A stretch of DNA of 6,842 nt from Nitrospirota bacterium (GTDB lineage: Bacteria; Nitrospirota; Thermodesulfovibrionia; Thermodesulfovibrionales; UBA6898), in the NCBI GenBank assembly GCA_021787505.1, contig JAJYLU010000100.1:1-6842 (forward strand). Reading direction: 5' to 3'. A program made the translations under genes and the position numbers. Below are positions 1 through 5,293 of the stretch, one piece after another (within the stretch, counting starts at the first letter, position 1; every line of letters begins with the position of its first letter). Under the pieces are notes generated by a model, which saw only the letters and a program-made list of their open reading frames with translations, was not told the DNA's origin and made no database searches.

Positions 1-217
1 CTCTACTATGGATGATGACAGAATCTCTCTTCAATGCGCAGTCCAGGAAGGAACGAAAAAATTTGTCTGATTTCTACAATTGCCCTCTTCCCAGCATAGT
101 ACAGGGCGAAATCTATCAAGTAGCTAAATTGATCTGAACGATTCCCTCTCCCGTCGATGTCTTCCTGTGCCTAACACTGCCCGTTTTTCACAAAAAGGCG
201 TGACGTTCTTGCGGAAA
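1..217. other. non-coding flank, no supported gene
   Basis: This stretch lies 3' of the lipoprotein gene. I see no convincing ORF, RNA gene or strong terminator. The only structure is a weak 5-bp inverted repeat, GCCCT at 82-86 against AGGGC at 103-107, with a 16-nt loop and no T-run beside it. What lies beyond the left edge is unknown, so this could be the end of a larger intergenic region. Confidence 0.5.
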
Positions 218-562
218 TTATCTCCTTGTCGGGATCGAATGTGATCGCGATCCACTAGGACGAGACCGCGACGGAATAGATGGAATCGAGTGGGTAGCAG
301 GCGCGGATCTGTAAGCTGGCGCAGCATGGCCACCCTCTCTGATTGTATGACGTTCACCTTCGTGATGATGGTCACCGCCGCGAAACGGCGCCACGTAGTA
401 GTCAGGTCCCCAACCACCGTAGTAGACGCCGGAGGGTTCATAGTAGTCCCCTCCGTCGTAGTATCCGTATCCGCCAACAGTTGCGACGCAGCCGGACAAC
501 AGTAGCGTCAACGTCAAGATCGCTAATACGAGCCCTAACCAGCGTAAGAGTAAGATATTCAC
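218..562 (-). CDS. small Tyr/Gly/His-rich outer-membrane-type lipoprotein
   Basis: This encodes a 114-residue predicted lipoprotein of unknown function. Seen: a hydrophobic N-terminal signal (residues 3-22) ending in a canonical lipobox LLSGC with the lipidated cysteine at C25. The next residue is Val, not Asp, which favours outer-membrane sorting. The mature part has no recognisable enzyme domain. Residues ~30-60 are rich in Gly, Tyr and Asp (GGYGYYDGGDYYEPSG), then comes a His-rich patch (GGDHHHEGERH) and a Ser/Pro/Arg-rich tail. Such low-complexity lipoproteins are common and mostly uncharacterised. The start is GTG at 562-560, preceded by GAGG (570-573) at 7 nt. Its first bases overlap the stop of the upstream VOC gene by 4 nt (GTGA), which suggests translational coupling. 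The His patch could bind metal, but that is inference only. Confidence 0.72.
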   Translation of the reverse strand: MNILLLRWLGLVLAILTLTLLLSGCVATVGGYGYYDGGDYYEPSGVYYGGWGPDYYVAPFRGGDHHHEGERHTIREGGHAAPAYRSAPATHSIPSIPSRSRPSGSRSHSIPTRR

Positions 563-1542
563 TTGGGCACCTCTTTACTTTCAGTGTCCGGCCATTCAAG
601 CAATCCAAAGAATGCTCCCAAAGGGTCGGCGACCACCGCAACCCTACCCCCTTGGCGATCAAGCCGCGGGGCGACCACCACGCGGCCACCGAGCTCCACG
701 ACCTTTGCAGTCATCTTGACCGCATCTTCGACGCGCACGTAATTGAGCCAGTGAGGATGGACATTAGGCTTATTCGCAGGCAGAGTATTTACGCTCGCAC
801 GAGCATAGTTGTCGGATGCTAGCAAGAGATGTTGGGCACCCTGGCTAGCGGGCAACTCGAAGACTTCGTAGTCGAATAGCTTCTGGTAGAAAGCAGCATC
901 AGTGTTCGGATCGCTCGTGATTAGCGAGCTCCAAATCCATTCTCCGGGTGCAACCAGAACATCGGCCGGATCACCGCTGCTGGAAGCAAGGACCGCAAAA
1001 ACGGCTCCCTGCGGATCCGCGAAGACCGCTTCCCGGCCGCGGTCAGGGATGCTATGCGGCTCGAACAGCACCTTCGCAGCATTTTGCAAAGCAACCTTTT
1101 TTGCCGCGTCGACATCGCGCACGGAGAAGAAGCTCAGCCACGCTGGCTGTCGATGCTCACTCGCCGGCAAATCCTTGTGAACCAGTCCTGCGACCGGACG
1201 ACCGTCGAGAAATGCCTCTGCGTACTGTATCTTACCGGCTTCAATGTCGCGAAATGTCCAGCCAAACAGTCCCGCATAGAACTTTTTGGCGGTGACAAGG
1301 TCCGGTGTCACCAATTCAACAAATATAACTTTGCCGACGTGATGCTCTTGGCTGGCTGGCTCAACAATCGCCGGCAGTTGGATCGGTGCGGCCATGACTG
1401 GCACAGCAAATGCGAGGCCGAGAAATACGGTGAGCAACCCTTGCCTAAGAAACTGTCTGAATCGATCAGGCTGCATCCTTTGCGGGCTGATTTGATTTGG
1501 TGTCATTAGGTCAATCAGATTTGAGCCGTGTTTTAAATGCAT
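559..1542 (-). CDS. exported double-VOC (glyoxalase/bleomycin-resistance fold) protein
   Basis: This is a 327-residue protein with two tandem VOC domains, at about residues 70-186 and 200-317. The repeats match each other: FYAGLFGW (88-95) with FYQKLFDY (218-225), and ADPQGAVFAVL (175-185) with ADPLGAFFGLLEW (305-317). VOC proteins use paired beta-alpha-beta-beta-beta modules, often around a metal, for isomerase, dioxygenase, resistance or binding roles; the substrate here cannot be read from sequence. An Ala/Leu-rich segment (residues 35-50) ending VMA-A looks like a Sec signal peptide cleaved near residue 51, so it is probably periplasmic, which is unusual for this fold. Start choice: ATG at 1542-1540 has GGAG (1549-1552) at 6 nt. 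Internal ATGs at residues 13 and 23 have poorer sites; residue 23 would give a more normal signal peptide length. Only the second domain keeps a Glu (E316) in the last strand, where many VOC enzymes bind metal. It overlaps the lipoprotein gene by 4 nt. Confidence 0.85.
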   Translation of the reverse strand: MHLKHGSNLIDLMTPNQISPQRMQPDRFRQFLRQGLLTVFLGLAFAVPVMAAPIQLPAIVEPASQEHHVGKVIFVELVTPDLVTAKKFYAGLFGWTFRDIEAGKIQYAEAFLDGRPVAGLVHKDLPASEHRQPAWLSFFSVRDVDAAKKVALQNAAKVLFEPHSIPDRGREAVFADPQGAVFAVLASSSGDPADVLVAPGEWIWSSLITSDPNTDAAFYQKLFDYEVFELPASQGAQHLLLASDNYARASVNTLPANKPNVHPHWLNYVRVEDAVKMTAKVVELGGRVVVAPRLDRQGGRVAVVADPLGAFFGLLEWPDTESKEVPK

Positions 1543-1548
1543 CGTAGT

Positions 1549-1552
1549 CTCC
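1549..1552 (-). promoter_or_regulatory. ribosome binding site of the VOC gene (decides start)
   Basis: Read on the minus strand this is GGAG, 6 nt before the ATG at 1542-1540. It supports the longest start, because the in-frame ATGs at residues 13 and 23 lack a well-spaced site (residue 23 has AAAGG abutting the ATG). Confidence 0.6.
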
Positions 1553-1585
1553 GATTTACATTATCCATTTGATCATCTTCCTTTA

Positions 1586-1613
1586 ATCTTATATCAAGAA
1601 AAGACGATGTCAA
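1586..1613 (-). promoter_or_regulatory. candidate sigma70-type promoter for the VOC-lipoprotein unit
   Basis: On the minus strand a perfect TTGACA -35 box (1613-1608) is followed after 16 nt by TAAGAT (1591-1586), a 4/6 match to TATAAT. The start codon lies about 44 nt past the -10 box, leaving room for a short leader with the GGAG site. Spacing is one base short of the optimum. Prediction by eye only. Confidence 0.5.
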
Positions 1614-1640
1614 GGGTGAATGACGCGAACCCCAATGAAA

Positions 1641-1673
1641 ATCAAAGCCAGCTTTTTCTATCTGGCTTTTGAT
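1641..1673. repeat. inverted repeat / hairpin, possible weak terminator
   Basis: AAAGCCAG (1644-1651) pairs perfectly with CTGGCTTT (1662-1669) around a 10-nt loop. The stem extends to ATC (1641-1643) and GAT (1671-1673) if one T is bulged. Only a short T-run follows on either strand, so termination would be inefficient. No gene is known to end here on the plus strand, and it lies upstream of the minus-strand promoter candidate. Confidence 0.45.
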
Positions 1674-1681
1674 GAAAGTTT

Positions 1682-1699
1682 CTTCCGGCATTCCGGAAG
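1682..1699. repeat. short perfect hairpin CTTCCGG-CATT-CCGGAAG
   Basis: A 7-bp perfect stem with a 4-nt loop lies just 12 nt after the preceding repeat. G-T and T-A pairs outside (1679-1681 with 1700-1702) could extend it to 10 bp as RNA. No T-run follows, so it is not a Rho-independent terminator. It may be RNA structure or a protein-binding palindrome. Confidence 0.45.
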
Positions 1700-1813
1700 G
1701 GAGAAAGAGGGCTCAAAAATCTTCATCATGTACGATCTCGGACAGAAGACGGTAGAACCTATTCAGACTATGGGACAAACTCAACAGGTATCGCTGATTG
1801 CAACTCCCGTTTA

Positions 1814-1858
1814 GTCCTGTGAGGACATCGCGGCAAATGAGCATACTTTTTTTTGCCG
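1814..1858. repeat. two adjacent inverted repeats upstream of the htrA promoter
   Basis: GTCCT (1814-1818) and AGGAC (1822-1826) form a 5-bp stem with a 3-nt loop. Just beyond, CGGCAAA (1831-1837) and TTTGCCG (1852-1858) form a 7-bp stem whose loop and 3' arm contain a run of eight T (1847-1854). Both sit 30-70 nt upstream of the htrA -35 candidate, a position where an activator or repressor could bind. No known operator consensus is recognised. Confidence 0.4.
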
Positions 1859-1886
1859 ATCATCGTCCCGCGACACGACCGGTTTG

Positions 1887-1914
1887 TTGACATCAGAGTG
1901 AAAAGTGATAGCAT
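1887..1914 (+). promoter_or_regulatory. candidate sigma70-type promoter for htrA and the stress operon
   Basis: A perfect TTGACA (1887-1892) is followed after 16 nt by TAGCAT (1909-1914), a 4/6 -10 match. Transcription would start near 1921, giving a leader of about 44 nt with AGGGAG (1952-1957) ahead of the ATG at 1965. I see no clear heat-shock sigma or CIRCE-type element. Confidence 0.45.
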
Positions 1915-1964
1915 TGTGTTATGTATCGTGAGTAAATACTTTTATAAATCAAGGGAGCGAATGT

Positions 1965-3404
1965 ATGAAGAAGAGCAATGCATATGCCGTTATTGCCGGG
2001 ATTTTGGTATCGGTGCTGTTCTGCGTTTTCCTGGCATCACAATCGGGATGCGAAAGAATGAAGAGCGGCGGATATACTGTAGTCGGCTTCCCTCAATCCT
2101 TCGCCGACCTCGTCCAAAAGGTCAAGCCCGCGGTAGTGAACATCAGCACCACCTCGATCGTTAAGGTCCCTGGCGGCCCCTTCCGTGATTTTTTCGACGG
2201 CGGAGGAGGCGGCGGACCTTTCGGCGATTTCTTCCATCAATTTTTCGGTGAAGTGCCGGACCAGGAGTTGAAGCAGCAGAGTCTCGGTTCGGGCTTTATC
2301 ATCGACAAAGAAGGGTATATCATCACCAATAATCACGTGGTCGAGGGCGCCCAGGAGATAAAGGTCAAACTCGCCGACGGACGGGAATTCAAGGCAAAGG
2401 TCGTGGGGAGGGACCCAAAGACCGACCTCGCCCTCATCAAGATATCTTCTTTCTTCGAGAACCTTCCCTCCATTCCCCTCGGGGATTCCGACAAGATGAG
2501 GGTCGGGGACTGGGTGCTTGCGATCGGCAACCCCTTCGGTCTGGAAGAGACGGTGACGCAGGGCATTATAAGCGCGACCGGCAGGGTGATCGGTTCGGGT
2601 CCTTATGACAACTTCCTCCAGACCGATGCCCCGATAAACCCGGGAAACAGCGGAGGTCCGCTCATTAACCTGAGGGGCGAAGTCATCGGCATCAATACGG
2701 CCATTATCCAGTCGGGGCAGGGCATCGGTTTTTCGGTCCCGATCAATGTTGCGAAGAATATTGTCCCGCAACTGAAAAAAGAGGGGAAGGTTACGCGGGG
2801 ATGGATCGGGGTGTCGGTCCAGAGCCTCACGCCCGAGATCGCACAGGCGTTCGGAATGAAGGGCACGACCGGTGCGCTGGTGGGCGACGTTGTGCCCGGA
2901 GGACCTGCGGACGAGGCGGGAATGAAGAGGGGCGACGTGATTCTTTCGTTCGACGGAAAGGACATCAAGAAGATGTCGGACCTCCCGCTTATCGTAGCCG
3001 AAACACCGGTCGGCAAAACAGTTGAAGTGAAGATCCTGCGCAGCGGCAAGGAACTGGCATTGCGTCTGAAGATTACGGAGATGCCCGCGGGGAAAATCCC
3101 GTCGGCTGTCTCCCCGACGGCCGAGAGCCTTGGCCTGAAAGTGGAGAACATAACCCCCATGATCGCCGGCGAACTGGGGCTGAAGGACCGGAGCGGGGTG
3201 GTGGTTGTGGGCGTGGCTCCAGGCAGTGCGGCCGATGACGCAGGCATACAGACAGGCGACGTAATCAAGGAGGTCAACCGCGAGGCGGTCGGGGACGTCA
3301 ACGACTATTATGCGGCGATGAAGAAAACCGGGAAGAACAAGCCGTTGCTTCTTCTGCTCAAGAGGGGCGCGCAGGCCTTTTACGTTACCATCAGGCTCTC
3401 ATAG
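1965..3404 (+). CDS. htrA: HtrA/DegP-like periplasmic serine protease with two PDZ domains
   Basis: This 479-residue S1C-family protease degrades misfolded envelope proteins and, in relatives, can act as a chaperone. The catalytic triad is intact: H124 in TNNHVVEG, D154 in KTDLALIK and S229 in NPGNSGGPL. The protease domain covers about residues 45-270, PDZ1 about 278-372 (GWIGVSVQSL onward) and PDZ2 about 385-478. Length matches typical DegP/MucD proteins. Residues 70-95 hold a Phe-rich stretch with a six-glycine run (79-84), corresponding to the flexible LA-type loop. The N terminus has a hydrophobic segment (~8-24) for export or anchoring. C29 follows SG, but the -3 residue is Gln, so a lipobox is doubtful. 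ATG at 1965 has AGGGAG (1952-1957) at 7 nt; the ATG at 1961 is out of frame. It is the first gene of a likely four-gene stress operon. The degP/degQ/mucD subtype cannot be settled by eye. Confidence 0.95.
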   Translation: MKKSNAYAVIAGILVSVLFCVFLASQSGCERMKSGGYTVVGFPQSFADLVQKVKPAVVNISTTSIVKVPGGPFRDFFDGGGGGGPFGDFFHQFFGEVPDQELKQQSLGSGFIIDKEGYIITNNHVVEGAQEIKVKLADGREFKAKVVGRDPKTDLALIKISSFFENLPSIPLGDSDKMRVGDWVLAIGNPFGLEETVTQGIISATGRVIGSGPYDNFLQTDAPINPGNSGGPLINLRGEVIGINTAIIQSGQGIGFSVPINVAKNIVPQLKKEGKVTRGWIGVSVQSLTPEIAQAFGMKGTTGALVGDVVPGGPADEAGMKRGDVILSFDGKDIKKMSDLPLIVAETPVGKTVEVKILRSGKELALRLKITEMPAGKIPSAVSPTAESLGLKVENITPMIAGELGLKDRSGVVVVGVAPGSAADDAGIQTGDVIKEVNREAVGDVNDYYAAMKKTGKNKPLLLLLKRGAQAFYVTIRLS

Positions 3405-3463
3405 CGGAGGGTGAAAATCATAAAAAAAGCGGTGTCTCATCGCTGAAATGAAAGGAGTACGGG

Positions 3464-3979
3464 ATGGCTGAGAAGAACTCGACTATAGCAGTTTACGCGA
3501 ATGCCGCGGAAATAGAAGGCGCGGTCAGGGAGCTGCAGAAAAACGGCTTCGACACGAAGAAGATATCGGTCATCGGCAGGGACGAAAACAAAGAAGAGCA
3601 GGTGATAGGCTATTACTTTACCGGAGAAAAGACAGGGCATATCGGACGACTCGGCAAATTATGGGCTGGCGTGTGGCTGTTTGTCCTCGGCTCCGCATTG
3701 GTCTTTATCCCGGGGCTCGGCATGGTCGTGGCGGGAGGCCCGATTGTATCCTGGATAGTCGCCGCGCTCGAAGGCGCGGTGATAATCGGCGGGTTGAGCA
3801 CGATAGGGATTGCGCTTTACAATCTTGGCATACCGAAGGAGAAGGTGATCAAATACGAGACCTTCCTGAAGGAGGACAAATTCCTGCTGGTCTTCCACGG
3901 CACAGCCGCGGAAGTGGACCGTGCCCATGAGATACTCGATTCCACGCATCCGCTGGAGGCAACAATACATCACGGCTGA
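3464..3979 (+). CDS. YflT-like general stress protein with hydrophobic glycine-rich core
   Basis: This 171-residue protein resembles the general-stress/YflT type. Residues 7-40 form a small alpha/beta module (STIAVYANAAEIEGAVREL, then GFDTKKISVIGRD) typical of that N-terminal domain. Residues 66-120 are hydrophobic and Gly-rich (WAGVWLFVLGSALVFIPGLGMVVAGG and onward), probably two membrane-inserting helices. The C-terminal part (about 122-171, starting GIPKEKVIKYE) is a second alpha/beta module rich in charge. The family is linked to stress responses but has no defined biochemical activity. ATG at 3464 has AAGGAG (3452-3457) at 6 nt. It follows htrA by 59 nt and precedes the universal stress gene by 14 nt, consistent with one transcript. 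The family name is my recognition and not certain; reality of the gene is well supported by the ribosome site and context. Confidence 0.82.
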   Translation: MAEKNSTIAVYANAAEIEGAVRELQKNGFDTKKISVIGRDENKEEQVIGYYFTGEKTGHIGRLGKLWAGVWLFVLGSALVFIPGLGMVVAGGPIVSWIVAALEGAVIIGGLSTIGIALYNLGIPKEKVIKYETFLKEDKFLLVFHGTAAEVDRAHEILDSTHPLEATIHHG

Positions 3980-3993
3980 TAAAAGGAGGCAAC

Positions 3994-4443
3994 ATGTTTT
4001 CTAAAATACTCATCCCGACCGACGGTTCGAAGACCGCGCGGAAGGCAGCGCAGGCCGGGATCGAACTAGCGCAGAAGGTGGGCGCAACCGTCATTGCCCT
4101 GAGCGTCGCGGACACGCGGTTGCATATAAGCCAGGCGGTCCCGGCGGTTGCCGCTTCAGGGCGGCTGAAAGAACCGATCGAGGATTACCTGAAGGAGGCA
4201 GCCGGGGCCTATGTCGAAGCATTAAGGAAAGAGTGCGACAAACTTTCGGTCAAGGTTAGGCCGGTAATTGCCCGCGGGCACCCGGTGGAAGAGATCATAA
4301 AAGAGGCGAAGAGGTTGAAGGCGGACCTGATCGTGATCGGCTCCCATGGCAGGAGCGCGCTGTCAGCGGCAGTGCTCGGGAGCGTTACGTACGGTGTGAT
4401 CCACAGCGATACGAAGATCCCGGTGCTCGTGATCAGGAAATGA
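3994..4443 (+). CDS. universal stress protein, UspA family with ATP-binding motif
   Basis: This is a 149-residue single-domain Usp protein of standard length, cytoplasmic by prediction. The N terminus MFSKILIPTDGS carries the first strand and the conserved Asp (D10). The nucleotide-binding signature G-2x-G-9x-G-S is complete: G116, G119, G129 and S130. The last strand is IPVLVIRK. Members with this motif bind ATP, often dimerise, and help cells survive starvation, oxidative or other stress; the exact partner cannot be inferred. ATG at 3994 has a strong AGGAGG (3984-3989) with 4-nt spacing, 14 nt after the previous stop, so it is almost certainly co-transcribed with the YflT-like gene. Confidence 0.95.
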   Translation: MFSKILIPTDGSKTARKAAQAGIELAQKVGATVIALSVADTRLHISQAVPAVAASGRLKEPIEDYLKEAAGAYVEALRKECDKLSVKVRPVIARGHPVEEIIKEAKRLKADLIVIGSHGRSALSAAVLGSVTYGVIHSDTKIPVLVIRK

Positions 4444-4488
4444 GCGAAGGTCGCGGAGCGGAATGGCCGTGATCGGGAGGGAGGTGAC

Positions 4489-4992
4489 GTGGACGCAAAA
4501 AAGGTAAGAGACAGCAGCGTGGTGATCGCGCAGGTGATGATCCCGCAGGACGCAAACCCCGCCGGAAATGTCCACGGCGGCGTAATCATGAAACTCATCG
4601 ACACCGCAGCTGCGGTCGCGGCAAGCCGGCACGCACGGTGCAACACAGTGACGGCCTCCATCGACAGGTTGGACTTCCATCACCCGGTCTATGTCGGCGA
4701 CCTGCTTTTCTTTAAGGCCGGCCTGAATATGGCCGGCAGGACATCTATGGAAGTCGGCGTACGGGTTGAGGCCGAAAACATCATCACGGGTGAGGTGAGA
4801 CACACCGCCTCGGCCTATCTCACCTTTGTCGCGCTCGACGAAAATGGGCGGCCAAGGGAGGTGCCGCCGCTGCTTATCGAAACCGAGGAGGAGATTAGGC
4901 GCAATCGAGAGGCGAAGATCCGCAGGGAGGCGCGTCTCGCGGAAAAGAGACGCGAGGCAACCTGCCAGCTCGATCCGGGAAGCTGCCAGTGA
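4489..4992 (+). CDS. hotdog-fold acyl-CoA thioesterase (YciA/BACH type)
   Basis: This 167-residue protein should hydrolyse acyl-CoA to free fatty acid and CoA in the cytoplasm. The N-terminal signature NPAGNVHGGVIMKLIDTAA (from N23) has the family HGG turn (H29-G31) and the catalytic-region Asp D38 at the start of the hotdog helix. The segment DRLDFHHPVYVGDLL and the strand TASAYLTFVALD also match the family. The start is GTG at 4489 with a GGAGG site (4480-4484) at 4 nt; no better ATG lies nearby in frame. A highly charged C-terminal helix (about 135-157) ends in a short tail with two cysteines (C159, C166). It follows the Usp gene by 45 nt and is probably the last gene of the operon. Chain-length preference is not readable. 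Confidence 0.92.
   Translation: MDAKKVRDSSVVIAQVMIPQDANPAGNVHGGVIMKLIDTAAAVAASRHARCNTVTASIDRLDFHHPVYVGDLLFFKAGLNMAGRTSMEVGVRVEAENIITGEVRHTASAYLTFVALDENGRPREVPPLLIETEEEIRRNREAKIRREARLAEKRREATCQLDPGSCQ
4931..4954. repeat. perfect 8-bp inverted repeat inside the thioesterase gene
   Basis: CGCGTCTC (4931-4938) pairs perfectly with GAGACGCG (4947-4954) around an 8-nt loop. It sits about 40 nt before the stop codon, within the Arg/Glu-rich helix. There is no T-run after it, so it is not an intrinsic terminator. It could stabilise the 3' end of the mRNA or be a by-product of Arg codons. Confidence 0.5.
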
Positions 4993-5270
4993 CGGACAGC
5001 CGTGCGGGCGGACATAAAAGCGGCAACCTTGGAATTCAATTATTGCAGGGAGATGTTCCAAAAAACTTTATAATGTCGCAATTTGGATACTTATGTTACC
5101 GGTCTTTTAAGGAACGAAAAATATTCCTATATTGAGCATCAAGGGTCTTACAAAGGTGGCGCAGATAAAGATTTTTTTTCACATATCCCTGCAATGCCTG
5201 TTTCGGACTGCATTTTCGGATTTATACTTCCCTTCATGATCAGCGAAGATTACCTTCCGCCATTAGTCGG
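4993..5270. other. convergent intergenic region, AT-rich, no protein gene
   Basis: This is 278 nt between the thioesterase stop and the RND gene stop. Base composition falls sharply to AT-rich from about 5030. It contains a perfect TATAAT (5069-5074), a T8 run at 5172-5179, and the 5-bp repeat AGGAA/TTCCT (5110-5114 with 5124-5128). A TTG-initiated ORF crossing into the RND gene has no ribosome site and is not credible. A small RNA is possible. Confidence 0.5.
5043..5074 (+). promoter_or_regulatory. isolated TATAAT box, possible promoter of a non-coding transcript
   Basis: A perfect -10 hexamer TATAAT lies at 5069-5074. The nearest -35-like hexamer, TTGCAG at 5043-5048, is poor and 20 nt away. 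No coding gene starts downstream on this strand, so it is either fortuitous in AT-rich DNA or drives a small RNA. Confidence 0.25.
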
Positions 5271-5293
5271 TTATTCTTCGGCTGGTTTTTTTT
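5257..5293 (+). terminator. weak intrinsic terminator candidate for plus-strand transcripts
   Basis: CCGCC (5257-5261) can pair with GGCTGG (5280-5285, one T bulged) around an 18-nt loop, followed directly by T8 (5286-5293). It overlaps the last codons of the convergent RND gene. The stem is short and the loop large, so it is only a candidate. Confidence 0.3.

Larger units (their letters stand above)
1543..1964. other. divergent intergenic region with several inverted repeats
   Basis: This is 422 nt between the divergently transcribed VOC gene and htrA. It carries a promoter candidate for each side (1586-1613 on minus, 1887-1914 on plus). Between them lie four inverted repeats: 1641-1673, 1682-1699, 1814-1826 and 1831-1858. 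A 64-codon plus-strand ORF at 1620-1814 has an AAGGG three bases before its ATG, but its product resembles nothing I recognise and it contains two of the hairpins, so I do not call it a gene. The region may hold a small RNA or regulatory sites; no specific family is recognisable. Confidence 0.5.

Noticed and set aside
124..477. 117-codon minus-strand ORF with a Thr-rich start
   Set aside because: It overlaps the lipoprotein gene in another frame and has no signal or family features; the lipobox frame is far better supported.
1620..1814. 64-residue plus-strand ORF with AAGGG just before its ATG
   Set aside because: No recognisable family, spacing to the ATG is short, and two perfect hairpins lie inside it. 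More likely non-coding.
2040..2055. Lipobox at C29 of HtrA
   Set aside because: The -3 residue is Gln and the preceding context is polar, so it does not fit the lipobox; an ordinary signal or anchor is more likely.
2037..3301. Long ORFs antisense to htrA (244 and 232 codons)
   Set aside because: They mirror the GC-rich codon bias of htrA, which has an intact catalytic triad and two PDZ domains; their products look like no protein family.
4209..5061. Long ORFs antisense to the Usp and thioesterase genes (150 and 232 codons)
   Set aside because: Shadows of well-recognised plus-strand genes with good ribosome sites.
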